From Melanocharis versteri (Eukaryota > Chordata > Aves > Passeriformes > Melanocharitidae): a DNA stretch of 64,000 nucleotides. The DNA is taken from NCBI GenBank assembly GCA_013397845.1, contig VZTG01001079.1, forward strand, positions 40,423 to 104,422. Reading direction: 5' to 3'. The notes beneath the pieces were generated by a model, which saw only the letters and a list, made by a program, of their open reading frames with translations, was not told the DNA's origin and did no database searches. Below, in pieces: positions 38,400 through 50,482 of this stretch. The translations under genes were made by a program, and so were the position numbers. Positions within the stretch are counted from its first letter, which is position 1. Every line of letters begins with the position of its first letter.

Positions 38400-41300
38400 A
38401 TACTTCAATGATTTTTTTCTATTTTGAGGGAAATTATGTGTTTGTGAAAATGTTTGTGTGTGTGCCTGCATGTTTATGTGTCTAGATCAATCTGCCTTGT
38501 TTTAATGCTCCTGCAAGCCTCCTAAGTGACTTTAAAATGTGGCATACACTCTCATATTGATCTTAATCATGTATAAAATCCACACAGCATATTCAAGTGC
38601 ACCAGATGCATTCAAACAGAATTGAATCTTGTTCTGTGCCACCTAGATGGAAGTATTAGTGCAATTAAATCTACAGGATTAAATAATGAGCCGTGAAGGA
38701 TGATAGTCCCTTGAAAAAAAAATTTAAACATTAATAGCTACTGTTAGGTAGGAACTGAAAATATATATCTGATGGTCTCACTAATAAAATTCTAATTCTC
38801 TTAAAGAACTACAGACTGAGTGAATAGCTCTTTGATGAGAATGCTTACAGAGATAACATCCATAAGACATATCAAAAGTTGATTGACTGTTAATGAATGC
38901 ACACATGGTTTAAAACGAAAAATTGAACAGTTTTGTAATCTTAAACGTTGGTCTGCACACTATGGTAATCCTTAGTTGCATTGTGCATGATAGCTGCGTG
39001 CTGATTCACTTAAATTGAGAGTATTTACAAATGCAATACAGATGCAGCTTCAAGCTGACAATCTGCAACATTACATGAGATAAATAATTTTAGTCTTCCA
39101 TTCTCTTTTGTTTTTCCAACATATAATTTAAGTAATAAAAAAATGAACACTGCAATCTGTTACCCACAATCATCTTGAAGTAGTAATACATAATTTTTGT
39201 TATTATGCAAAACAAAGAAGCAAGTGTTTTTGTATTTTCTTCACACATCTTAATATATTTGAAGATGTAGTTTTCTGTTTTTAATAAAATAAGATTCTAA
39301 CACCAAATTTCACAAATGATACTATTTCCTACTGTGCTTTCCTAAAGACTATAGTCTATTTAATAAAACTATATAAAAAATTAACCATTAACTTACCATT
39401 AAGACTAGCAAACTGGTCAAGAAAAAAAAATGTACTGACCTAACAGATTTAGCTATTCCTGAGAAGTGTATAGTAGTGACAAAATCAAGATCAAAACTTT
39501 CCTGATCAGAGGTTACCAATGTATTGAGTAGACCAGGTGCATATTTTTTTAACTGCAACAAATTTTCACCACAAACTGAATTTAACAAAACAAAAAAATC
39601 TTGTGGGAATAGAGTAGTGGTGGTAGATTTCTTTAAAGACAAATTCTAAAAGACACAAGGAAAATTTTATTTTATTTTTCTTTTCTTCCAAATATTATGT
39701 TTACATTCTATTGTATTGTACTTTATAGCACCCAAATCAAACTAAAATGCACTTTTTTCAAAGCTAAAAGGTATACTTGTTTGATTTTGTGTGATACTTT
39801 CTGTGATTCTGTGTGAGATACTCAATTCTCTGCATGTGTGGTATTCAGATTTTAGACATTTTAGCCAATGTAATTTTTAGTATTTGAGTTTTTAAGTGAC
39901 AGGCACTGCAATGCTGTGACACTAAAGTACTTTGCAGATGAAGATATTTGATACTTTGCAGCAAGTCAAAAAAAGAGTGAGTGAAGCAGTCAGACAGAAA
40001 TACAAATAAATTATGCCTGGTGTTAGCTACTCTAAATCAGGAATTATTATTAATATATGTTCAAACTGCTCCTCCAATACCTAAGAATGGGACTTAAAGG
40101 AGATAATTTGGTGAGCATAAGGGTTTGCTAAAGTCTCACCAAAAAATACAGCTTGTCTCTCAGTTATTCTAATTAAATGATTTATCACTGGAAATATTAC
40201 AGCAATATATATTCACAAGTTTTATTCATGACATTCATACATAAAATAAGATTTATGTAATTCCCTGTGATGCATACGGGGAATTTTACCAGGAAAAGTG
40301 TTGCAGATAGTATTAGTTAAATTAACAATACAGCTGAATACTACAAAAAGTTATAATTATTTTAAAATGTTGTTTAACTGAATCTTCAAGCTTTTCCTTC
40401 AACCAACATGTAGTACATGTTTCTACATATTTTAAAGGAAAATATTTTAAGAAACGAAACAGTTCTTCTACTATCCTCTGTTTCACTGTGTGGAAAAATT
40501 TTACAAGCGAAATCTACTTTTTCATAGAGTAGAAGGGGGGTTTTCTCCTTCCTTTCCTCATAAAGGGATGAATTATTTTTCATTCAAAATTCATAATCTC
40601 CTCAAAAGCAATATATTTTCTTAACTATTACACAGAAATGAGATAGTTAGCCAGTTAGTCACTAGGTCGATTGGCAAAATAGCTATTTTGCTCCTAGCAG
40701 ATGCTTCTCTATCTCTACTCATCTAAATTGCCAGTGATACGGAAGTATAAGCGGATCTCTAACTCACAGACATGAGTGAAAAATACTTGTTTTGCTATGC
40801 TAGAAAATGATTTATCATGAACACCATTTTTATATGCTGATAGTGTCAAAGCAGAATCCCTGGTGTGACAGAAACTGTGCTCTAGTGACAGCTGTGCAAC
40901 AAGCAGTAATTGAACATATTTAAAAATCTATCCCATGTACTGAACAGATTTCAATGTCTGCTTTGTTTAAGGTCCACTGAGTTGTGAAATGGTTGCTTCA
41001 TCCACACAGATGTTAATATCTCCAGGCTCTTCTTTGTTGTTCCTCATTTGCATATTTGCAGTAAGTTTGCTGCTCATGAAGTCAGACACAGCTACTTGTC
41101 ACTACTCTCTGTTAGAATAATGTGTCTTGAAGACAAAATACAAGAAACTGTAATTACACCTCATTAAGGTTTAAGGAGAAAAATAATAAGAAACATAGCA
41201 ATAGGTGTTCAGTCACCAGTGCTTCATTACTTTCTTTACTGTTTAAATACCTGTCTCTGATGAATATAAATTACTTAGGGAAAACAATATAGTTTTGAAT

Positions 41301-41655
41301 CAGTTTAAGAGCCTCTCTTTGTCTGTTCATCTATGAACACATTCTGAAGTAATGATCCAACAAGATATTGGACTTTTATATGATTATTAAATGTTATACT
41401 TGATCATTTCATGGCAAAAATTGAAGTTTCATTTAGTTTTATCCATTCTTTGAGAATCACAACATGATTCTGAATACTCAAAAAAAAAAAAAAAACAAAC
41501 AAAAAAAACCAGTGAACAAAAGGCACAGATAAATTAATTAGTAAATAATAAAAATACCAAAAATGTGTTTGTTGACTGGCCAAAAATTGCAGCCAATGAA
41601 TTCTAATATCAATGACCATTCATCTCTGAAGTACATTATATATCACTTAATTCTA
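38400..41655. other. AT-rich non-coding DNA
   Basis: No gene or transposon was recognised. It holds an A/C-rich tract at 41480-41510 and an octamer ATTTGCAT at 41046-41053. Open frames are up to 84 codons and have no family features. Confidence 0.5.
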
Positions 41656-41659
41656 AATC

Positions 41660-42231
41660 ATTGCCAGCAGGGCAAGGGAGGTGATCTACTCAGCCCTAAT
41701 GAGACCTTACCTGAAGTGCTGTGTTGAGTTCTAGGCTCTTTAGTACAAGAGAGACATGGAGATCCTGGAGCAAATCCAGTTTAGTGCTACAAATATGATT
41801 AAGGGACAGAAGCATCTCTCTTACAAGGAAAGGCTGAAGGAGTTGTATTTGTTTAGCCTCAAGAAAAGATATCCAGGAGGAGACCTCATAAATGCATATA
41901 AGTATCTGAAGGGAGGGTGCCAAGAGGATGGATCCAGACCCTTCTTGGCGGTGATGATCAATAGAAGAGGATATGGGCAGAAGCTGAAACACAGGAAGTT
42001 CCACCTGAACTGGAGGAAAAACCTGAACTTCTTTACTGTGAGAGTGACTGAGCACTGGAACAAGTTACTCAGAGAGATTGTGGAGTCTCCTCCCCTGCAG
42101 ATTCTCAAAGGCGATCTGGACACAATCCTGAGCAGTGCACTCTGAGGAAATCTGCTTGAGAACAGAGGCTGGACTAGGTAACTTCCAGTGGTCCCTTCCA
42201 ACTTATTCTGAGATTCTGTGATTCTATGATC
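41660..42231 (+). mobile_element. CR1 LINE, 3' 570 bases
   Basis: The element begins at 'gccagcagggcaagggaggtg' (end of the reverse transcriptase ORF) and runs to 'gattctgtgattctatgat'. A forward frame at 41756-42145 (129 codons) carries typical CR1 patterns: YKERLKELYLFSLKKR near residue 24, GGDLINAYKYLKGGCQEDGS near residue 40 and LREIVESPPLQILKGDLD near the end. This is the longest uninterrupted CR1-derived frame after the 9 kb copy, so it is only moderately old. It is 5'-truncated and cannot move by itself. Confidence 0.96.
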
Positions 42232-42623
42232 AAGATGTGAAAATGCCGCATGTTTAGGTGTTTAGAGGGAAAAAGAATAATTTTCCTTTACAGAGCACAA
42301 CAGAAAAACACAATCAGATCATGCCAACCTCGTCACATTGGTTTTTTTATTATCATTATGGAAATATCAAAAGACACAATGCATATTACAGTTGTAACAA
42401 TCATATAACAACTAAAATTAAGATTTGAGTTTCAGGAAGTTGTTATTCTTGTTTATATATCCACAAATCACTGTTATTGTAACAGTTTGTCTTCAATTTT
42501 TGAAAATTCTTCATGTTATAAAAACCTTTAATCTAAAATTATTATACTTATATCTTACAGGTTGTCAGAAAAATTATATTTATTTTGTCAGGTTACCGAT
42601 AGACTAGAAATGTCACATTGTAG
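42232..42623. other. AT-rich spacer between CR1 and LTR fragment
   Basis: Nothing was recognised. A forward 60-codon frame is T-rich noise. Confidence 0.5.
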
Positions 42624-43140
42624 TGTGATGAGTTGGCCCTCTCTGTCTTGCAGCCACCCACCCTGTTGCTCTCTCACTCTATTACTTCAAAGAGACAGGG
42701 GAGAAAGTAAGATGAAAAAGTCTGTGGGTTAAGATAAAGACGGGGATATTGGTTATCAGTTAGCATCAAAGAAAAAATAAACTCAACTTGAGGAGGGTTA
42801 ATTTAATTTACTGCCAAGCAGATTTGAAGAGTGAACAACAAAGAAAAAAATGGAAACATCTCAATCCCTTCTTTCTCCTCCCATTCCCTTTCTCCCCAGT
42901 CTCAATATCACTTCATTCCAGAGTCCTCTACCTCCTTCTTATCTCAAAGAGGTGCAGATAATGAGAGCAGTGATTAACCCATAAGGATTTGTCTCTGCCA
43001 TGCTTTCCTCCTCACATTTTTTCTCTCATCCACTGTGAGTCTTTCCCACAGGCTACGTTTCTTCAGGAAATGTTGATATCTTCTGATGTGGGTGATTCAT
43101 GGTCCTCCTCCTGAAGGCCAGCCTTGCAGCATCCCTCTGC
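42624..43140. mobile_element. Avian LTR-type repeat fragment
   Basis: The block order resembles an LTR-type repeat common in bird genomes. It has 'tgtgatgagttggccct' at the left edge, 'agacaggggagaaag' near 42700, 'gggttaagataaagacggggat', 'gagggttaatttaatttactgcc' near 42795, a C/T-rich 'ctcccattccctttctcccc' stretch near 42880, and 'ctctgccatgctttcctcctcaca' near 42995. It is degraded and its right edge is unclear. I cannot assign orientation or class with certainty. An ERVL-type LTR is my best guess. Confidence 0.6.
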
Positions 43141-43569
43141 TAACACTTTACCACTTGCATCCAATAAATACAACCTACAAATTAATTTTACCTATACTAC
43201 ATATTCCAAAATTACTTTCTCATGGGCATTTACTTTAAAACTTATTCCACCTACAAATGGAAACATATGAAGTACTATAAACCCAGTATTCTGCTACTTA
43301 CAGCTGAAGACTGAGATAACATCCTACTAGGTTAAAAGTATTTTTGCCTTCAGTGAAAAGTTGGGGCACTGACTATAATGAAATGGATAAGGTTAATTGC
43401 CAATTACATGGCAATAGCTTAGAGGGTTTTCTGTTAAAAACTGTGTTTTGTTAACCTGAGAAAATGATGTGTGTTGAAGTTATTTTGCTCACAGCATGGA
43501 TGACAGCTGTGCCCAGCTTTCTAACAGTAAGAAAATTACTGCAATTTGCAACACTGAAAATTCTGAATT

Positions 43570-43790
43570 TTTTTTGCTTTCTAGGAGGGTTTGGATTTTG
43601 GTGTGGTTTTTTTCTGTTTCTGTTTTTGGTTTATTTGTTTGTTTTGGGTTTTGTTTGTTTGTTTGTTTGGGTTTTTGTTTTTTGTGGGTGTTTTTGTTTT
43701 TGTTTGTTTGTTTTTTGTTTGGTTTGATTTTGTTGGTTTTTGGTTTCTTTGGGGATTTTTTTGGTGTCTGGGTTGAGTTTGGCATTTGTC
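43570..43790. repeat. G/T-only tract, (TTTG)n-like
   Basis: About 220 bases consist nearly only of T and G on the plus strand, with repeated TTTG, TTTTGGG and GTTTGTTTG units. Five overlapping frames on both strands (Phe/Val/Cys-rich forward, Lys/Gln/Asn/Thr-rich reverse) are products of this composition, not genes. Confidence 0.92.
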
Positions 43791-45504
43791 TTTTAGCAAG
43801 ACAGGCTTAGGAAATCTGACTGTTAGTAAATGGAATCTGAACTTACATGTATTTTCACTTTATTCTAAAATCCCATGAGGTATACTTTTACTCTGGTACA
43901 CTTTTACCAGTGAGTTTACAAATTAGAGCAAATAGCAGTTAGCAGCACATATACATGGGGATTATGTAAACCACTGTGGTGACAGTCAGAACTAAACAGG
44001 TTAGTGGGAGTTGCTAAATGAGAATACAACTAGCAAAAGCACCTAATGACACACTAGCTAATGGGGATTAATGGGACCATAGCTAGTATGATCAACAAGG
44101 TGTCCATTAAGCGGGTGGGGGCTACTGGCAAAAAGAAAAATATCATCAAGATCAGCAGTAATTCATGTGAAACACTGCAATCCAAATTACCTTCAACAGA
44201 GAGGGGCTGGAGAAACCTGAAAATTCAGCACTATTGTAAGAAACAAAAGTCTGCTCTCAGAGGAAGAGGCAGAATGAGTTATCAATCACTTAACTGGAGG
44301 TTAAGGAGGCAGATGTTATCCACTGCTATGAGATGAATGTCTGTTTGGGGATTTTTCTTTGAGAACTATTAATGATATTACTGAATGGAGTTCAGATGCA
44401 GTTTAAGACACCAGAATTAAAGGTTCTACACCCTATATGTGTAAGCAGAAGCTATGAGCTCAATAATGCTTTAAAATCTCAAAAGACATAGGCTTTGATT
44501 TATTTAAACAGGCATCGATTGTATCACTCAAACAGCATTTAGCATTTTTTGAGATGCCTTGCAACCATCTTGTTGCTGTTTGGGTCATGAGTCTCCTCTA
44601 GCCTACTTACCTTCTTTGTGTGGCTATTGCCAGTAGGTGGGAGCATTTCAGGTAGTGTTAGATACCTGCGTTTATCTCCTAGTTGATATATTCAATGAAG
44701 ACAGGAAGATGAATCTGACTCCTCCTGAAGCAGATCTTTACTGCCTCAGCTCTGAAATTTCTGAATGGAGCTGACACCTGTGACACAGAATCCACACACT
44801 TTCATGTACTTACATGTACTTGATACATACCTGGATGCCAATTGGGTTATTCTGTGGTGTCTCAAATGACACAAGATGTCTGTTTTAGCCTAAGATCAAA
44901 TGTAGTCTCATGTCCATTCTCTATAATGAGAATTAAGACATTTAGCTGACAGACAGAACCTTCATATAGGTATCTAGGTTTAAGTGACTTATTATCAAAT
45001 GCACTCCTATTCAATAGGCTTTGCTTTGCTTTTCCATGGTTGCCTAATGCCTTTTCAAACATCAAAGGTTGTTTAGCCTAGCAATCAACTGACGCTCCAG
45101 GTAGGGCATGGGTCCCTTGCAAACCTCCTATGCTATAGCAACTTCCCCACACAGAACTCTTGAATACCTGTGAGATGTAAACAGCACTAAGTTCTTGCGT
45201 TCTCAGGTTTAAGTAATGTTCTCAAGCCTATAATTTTTTTCCTCCCCTGTATTTTTTTTCCCCTTCTATTAATTGTATATTCAAATAGCTCAATTTACTT
45301 AATTTCAGTTTTCTGGGGAGAAATGCAAAATAATATTTTGTTGTATGTTTTTACAGTAGAGGACTTGAATTTTATCCAAGTCCCATTGCTTTCAAAAACC
45401 ACAGCAGTCACCATGGATAGTGTAGAGAAAAAAGCTCCATATACCTTAAAATTATTAGTAATTGTCAGTGATTGTATCATTATGTTAACATTTTCTCATG
45501 GGGA
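43791..45504. other. Non-coding DNA, average composition
   Basis: No repeat family was recognised with confidence. A forward 91-codon lysine/arginine-rich frame at 44061-44336 and a 67-codon reverse frame near 44862-45065 show no known domain. The interval near 44560-44800 is somewhat GC-richer and may be an old unrecognised repeat. Confidence 0.45.
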
Positions 45505-45507
45505 AAA

Positions 45508-45542
45508 AAAAAAGAAAGAAAGAAAGAAAAGGCAGAAAAAAT
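45508..45542. repeat. A-rich (AAAG)n microsatellite
   Basis: GAAA units follow an A run. Total length about 35 bases. Confidence 0.85.
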
Positions 45543-46017
45543 AATGGAGAATTATTCTTCATTTAACTGCCTTCATAGGGAAATATAGACAAGGAAGACT
45601 AAAGAGAATGGAGTTTGTCAGAAAATTGCACAGACCATCCAGAAAAGAGGACAAATCTAGATTAGCTTCTTTAAGCCAGGAAACATTAACTGTTAACTCT
45701 GTAAAGTTTCAAGTCTTTTTCCTCTGATTAAAAAAATGTGCTTTTATATCTTGTACTCAGGTGCACTGAGGAACATTCCATTTTCCATCTAGTCAATGAC
45801 ATTTACTTGACTGAGACATTCTAGTTCCCTCATGTTTTGTAGCCTTGTTACCAACGTAATTCAAAAGGCCTAGACACAGGCTTATTTTCCAAGCCATCTT
45901 CAATTAACTTTTCATTTTACTGGCCTGATTTATGACTTCTTTATACATGAAACACTTATAGGTGAAAGATGTGTATTGCTTTTCTTAACTATCACCACTG
46001 AGTTGTTTTCAGAGTTG
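45543..46017. other. AT-rich spacer
   Basis: Nothing was recognised. No open frame is worth listing. Confidence 0.5.
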
Positions 46018-46145
46018 TGTTTTTTTGTTGTTGTTGTTTGGGTTTGGGGAATTTTGGTTGCTGGTGGTGTTGTTGTTGTTGTTGGTTGGTTGGTTTGATT
46101 TGATTGAGGTTGGGGGAGGGTTGTTTTTTTGGTTGTTTTTTTGAG
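46018..46145. repeat. G/T-rich tract with (GTT)n
   Basis: T-rich sequence with a (GTT)n run near 46066-46085 and GGTTGGTTGG units after it. It resembles the tracts at 43.6 kb and 53.3 kb. Confidence 0.85.
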
Positions 46146-46289
46146 GGGTTCATTTTAAACTTTAGTTTTAGTTATGTGTTTCCTGATGATATTTAGTCTA
46201 AAAGATCAGGATCAGTTTTATAGAATGATGAACAGAGGTAGCCTCAATGTAATATTATTTGGTATTATGAACATTCCCTAATCAATTTG

Positions 46290-47110
46290 GATTTACTTGT
46301 CTTTTTAAGGGCCAATCACACTTCATCAGATTGATTCATTGCCCTCATCCTTCGCTGACTCTACATAATGGCATCTGCATCAGCCAATATATTTTTCTGA
46401 TTGCTGAAGTTCTCATCACTTTAAAATGCTAACTTTTTTTTTCTTTTTTTCCTGCTGGAATGCATGCAAAACCACTGGAGACAACATGTTTCTTAGAGTA
46501 CTTCAAGAAATAAAGTTGCAGCAAAGTTGTTTGCTTCAGTTAAATCATTGACAAGAGTTTAAAATAAAATCAATTGAGCAAATCAGAAAGCGTTATTAAC
46601 CACACCAAATCCAAATCTGAGTAACTCCCTCTCTTTGCAAAAAGCTAATATGAATTAAAAAGATGAAAGGTCCAATTCTTCTTCTAATTAAATCACAGTA
46701 TTGGAAATAATCTCATTTTTGTTTTTTTGAGATTTATGTAAGTTAGTCTAATCACAAGTTTTTATATAGTATTAAAAACAGCAGATATCTCTTTAATATG
46801 TACAAAATATAAACATTAAAATGGAAAACTAAAGGTTTAATAAAATACATAAATATATTACAAAACAGAGCATTTAAGTTTTAATCTACAACAGAATTTT
46901 AACATGGGGAAGAATGTTTTATTGAAGTAGCTGCCAGTCTGTTAAAGTTGAAGAACTTTTATGCAAATAATTGGCTGTAAAATTATTACATTTTTTTAGA
47001 TTTTCATGTAGGCATAGCAGTTCGGCCAAGTCATTACAATGTCACCTACAATAAGACTCCCCAGTGAAAATAACAGCCATTCTCAGGAGGCTATTTGCAT
47101 TACTGCTGCT
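46290..47110. promoter_or_regulatory. Candidate enhancer or conserved non-coding block with paired octamers
   Basis: The block is compact non-repetitive sequence. It carries ATGCAAAT at 46961-46968, followed at once by AATTGG, and the inverted octamer ATTTGCAT at 47093-47100. Further TAATTG/CAATTA-type homeodomain cores lie nearby (for example near 46570 and 46685). A CCAAT box (GCCAATCACA) is at about 46311. POU and homeobox factors bind such sites. I cannot test conservation, and motifs this short occur by chance, so the call is tentative. Confidence 0.25.
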
Positions 47111-49200
47111 TCCATAAGGCTTCCCTGAGACCAACAAAAACATGGATAATAATTGGCTAGTACATCTCTGAATTATATTTTATTAGTATTTACGTCACTC
47201 ATTTCAAGACATAAATGGATCAGTCACCATCTCTTGCTCTTTCCACCACTGTTTATCACTGTAAACTATGACATCAAAATGTAATATTGTTATAGACAGT
47301 ATAAAAATGGTATACATGTTACAAAAACAGCTCCATCTCAATTTTCTGCTTCTTTTTTTTTTTGTGACTTTGCCTTTATTTTGTTTTGTTATCTGTTTGT
47401 TATGAGTGCTTCGGGTGGAATCTATTTAATTAAGTTTTCTGTAAGTTACTCAGTCTTCTTTGAACACTGGAAAGATGTAGATGTATCTCAAGTGAAATTT
47501 ATCCCATCTTGAAAATAAATCTTAGAAAGTTTTGAAAAAAAGATCAATCCTTTGGTAGGAATTCTTAACTTAGATGAAGTTAAGAAAAGTAGCTTATTTT
47601 CAAGTAGCTAAAATCCTAGTCTTCATTTTTTAATTCTAAATCTTTGGAAATCAAGGGCAAATGTCTCTACCTTAAGAGAAAAACTAGCTAGCACATACAG
47701 CCCATGCTTCAGTCTCCAACAGTTTAAGGAAATTTATCAAATAGAAATTATCTGTCTCATTTAATTTACTATTTTCATTTTTTTGAATTCTTTAATTCTT
47801 CTGAAGCAAATATATGAGCAGTGACTTGTCTCTCTACTGTTCCTCAGCTATAACCAATCTCAGTTAGAAAACTATTTTCTGTAATTTGCTATATTGAAGC
47901 ATTACTATTAACTTTTTTAATGTTTGAAAGCCATTTTGAGTTATTTAAATCATACTTCTATCATGTATTTTATCTTTCAACTAGATGCTAGAGATTCTAA
48001 TGACTGTACATGATTAAGAACCATCAGTGGTGGATGAAGTAATCGCTCCACTTTTTCCCCTGCACAATATTACTGCTGAGAGCTATCTATTCTTTCTGTG
48101 GTTCACTGGCAGCTGTTAAAATTTATGATGCAAAATAAATTATGCCCTCTAGAAAACACCAGTGGTGGTGATGGTGGTAGTGGTTTTGTTTGTTTATTTG
48201 TCTTTCCTGGTTTTGTTGTTGTTGTTGCTGCTCTTGTTGTACAGTTGCTTTTATTAGTTAAAATAATTTTAAAGAAAGTTTTCCCAAATTTAAACAAATG
48301 AATAATTTTCCTTCATATAAGTTTCAAATCACCTCAAGATTTGTAATAGGCAGGTCAATCAAAGTATGCTTAAACTACCAATGGTATACTGAAGGAAAGA
48401 AAGTTTAAGCGGGCAGGTGCAAGATGTGTGGTGATTTATCTTGCCTGTCTTCCGGCATGTACAAACAAGATCTTCAATGCACATGGTCTGCTAGATTTGC
48501 TTTATCATTCATGGACAGAAATAGTCTCCTCCATAGGGCAACTTACTTATGTGTATGATATCAATCTTAAAAGGAGATGAACTGCCTCTGGAAATGCCTA
48601 TTTCCTTTCATGGATCATAAAGAGAGCTTAGATGACAAGTTTATCCCAAACACTTAACTTTTAGCTAGAAGAAATGAGACTAAGTGAATCCAGGAGATAA
48701 CACTTAACTTAAATACAAAACCATTACTGTTAATATTTTAATACCAGTTTCATGAGAAAGATTATAAACTTGACAATTTTAATAAAATGTGTAATAAATA
48801 CAAATTAAATTCAGGCTTTATGCTTTCATCTGTCCATGTGAAGCTGTTTTATGCTATTTGAGATGTGATATGATATCAGAGACATTTTTAGAGTCTGACA
48901 AATTAGACATAGGATTTAGAGGAAACCTGCACATGTCTGAACTGGCAGATGGAGACCACCTAAAAGACAATAAAACATTTCCAACAGAAGTAGTACTACC
49001 GCTGTTTGTACCATTGAAAGCAGACACTGACAAACCCTAGATTCCAATACACAGTAAAACAAGCAAGCACTGTGACTAGTCTAAGGACCTGACCAATAAA
49101 AAAATGAAGAACTGTGATTATAAGTGTAGTCTAGCACACTCCAATCAAGGCTATCATTATCTGGAGTCCCTCAAGACCCTCACTAGGTGCCAAGAAGTGG
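47111..49200. other. AT-rich non-coding DNA
   Basis: No named repeat was seen apart from a GTT/GGT-rich patch at 48158-48243. A 60-codon forward frame at 48858-49040 has a mixed, acidic composition (SELADGDHLKDNKTFPTEVV inside it) but no family match and no splice context. I do not call it a gene. Confidence 0.45.
48158..48243. repeat. (GGT)n/(GTT)n low-complexity patch
   Basis: GGTGGTGATGGTGGTAG is followed by TTTG units and then by GTTGTTGTTGTTG. The overlapping frames on both strands are compositional. Confidence 0.8.
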
Positions 49201-49209
49201 GCATTGGGT

Positions 49210-49685
49210 GGACCCTGTGGACACACACAGCTACTCACTCAGTCCCGTCCCCCACAGAACAGGGAGATAACTGAAGGAAGGTGAAAAGATGTATAGATTG
49301 TTTTAACTGTAGTTTCACTGGAGAAGCAAAAGGTGTATACACTAAAAATAATAGATAAAAAAAAGAAAATAATTTATTCAGTGCATGCCATTGACAGGCA
49401 GATAAACATACTGACTCTTTAGGAAAGCATGGTATGAGCATGTGTAATAGTTTCGTAGGCAGACAAGTGCCATAATCACTGATGTCCCAGCCTCCTCCTC
49501 CTTTCCTTGAACTTTTATTGCTGACCACATCATATGATATAGAATGTTTATTTGGTAAACTTAGGTCAGGTGACCCAGCAGTGCCCCTCCCACCTTCTTG
49601 CCCATCTCCACACTACTCATTTTGTGGGAAAAAAATAAAACACCTTGATGCTATGCAAGCATTTTTCATCAACAGGAAACATTGG
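49210..49685 (-). mobile_element. Degraded LTR, same family as the 26.2 kb solo LTR, inverted
   Basis: Read on the minus strand, this matches the block order of the 26.18-26.78 kb LTR. Near 49658 to 49625 is the 'tgcttgcatagcatcaaggtgtt' version of the early TGCTGAGCAG...TTACACAG block. Next come the GGGAGGGGCACTGCTGGGTC stretch near 49590 and the 'gcaataaaagttcaaggaaagg' region near 49515. The 'catgctcataccatgctttcc' block near 49430 and a degraded 3' end near 49220 follow. It is far more diverged than the 26 kb copy and lacks its 5' end. A CR1 in the same orientation starts next to its higher-coordinate edge. No target duplication was found. Confidence 0.65.
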
Positions 49686-49687
49686 CA

Positions 49688-50045
49688 AGAAAATCATCCA
49701 GTCTAACTCCACTTCTAAAGCAGAGTCAGCTGAAGCACGTTGGCCAGGACTGTGCCCTGTTGTGCATAGATGGAGATTCTACAGCCTATTTGCACAATCT
49801 ATACAGTTTGACTACTTTCACAGTAGAAAAAAAAAATTCTCTCATGTTCAAATGGGATTATTTTCTCTGTTTCCTGACTATCAGCTCTTGCCCAAGTAGT
49901 GAATGCTACTGAGAAGAGCCTGTCTCCCTCTCTTTCATTCCCTCTCATCCAGTTTTTAAACACACTGATATAATCCCTGCTGAGCCTTCTCTTTTCTGGG
50001 ACAGAGTCAAAGTTCTCTCAGCCTCTGTTTGTCCTAACTCATCAT
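49688..50045 (-). mobile_element. CR1 LINE 3' region, inverted
   Basis: On the plus strand the complement of CR1 is readable. 'catccagtctaactccacttct' lies near 49696, 'gagattctacagcctatttgcac' near 49772, 'ttctctcatgttcaaatggga' near 49836, 'agaagagcctgtctccctc' near 49912 and 'ctgagccttctcttttctggga' near 49980. The terminal octamer repeats are missing, so the 3' end is cut or replaced at the LTR junction. It is diverged, with no open frame. Confidence 0.85.
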
Positions 50046-50079
50046 CAAGGTGGTGATGTCAATGAAGATGTAAAATAAT

Positions 50080-50482
50080 ATCCAGTAATGATCCTTTATA
50101 ATCAGCCGCCAAAAAGACTTGGAACCACTAACTAAAGCCCTTTCAGGTCCAAAGGTCCATACTCCAATTTTCAGCTTTCAGATCTGTACTCCACCACTTT
50201 GGCTATATATATATATATCCTATTTTTATCTTGCTGGTGTGTCTAGGAGGAAGCAAGCTGAGGAAAATGATGTGGGGTGACTTGCTGAAAATCTAGTTAA
50301 ACAAAATCTCCCATACTTCTGATGTGGACAGAAAAATGTTACTCTGTTGTAGAAGGTGAATGAGTAAGTCAGGCATGATTTGCCTTTGGTAAATCTGTGC
50401 TGGCTTTTCCCAAAAACTTCCATCATTTGGCTTGTAATAGTTTATAAGAGGACTTATTCCATTACTTTGCCAGGGACTGAAG
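50080..50482 (-). mobile_element. CR1 reverse transcriptase fragment, inverted
   Basis: This is a piece of the CR1 ORF2 reverse transcriptase. The minus-strand frame at 50226-50426 keeps the pattern SQHRFTKGKSCLTYSFTFYN, which corresponds to the conserved 'QHGF...GKSC.TNL..F' region of CR1 RT upstream of the catalytic motif. Downstream on the minus strand, sequence near 50150-50095 matches the later RT segment. It lies in order with the CR1 3' region at 49688-50045, so both belong to one copy that lost about half a kilobase or more between them near 50050-50080. The catalytic YADD region is absent. It is non-functional. Confidence 0.8.

Noticed and set aside
43464..43810. Several overlapping frames on both strands, rich in Phe/Val/Cys or Lys/Gln/Thr
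   Set aside because: All are products of the G/T-only tract. No frame has independent support.
48858..49040. 60-codon forward frame with mixed composition
   Set aside because: It looks slightly protein-like but has no homologue that I know, no splice signals and an AT-rich base composition.
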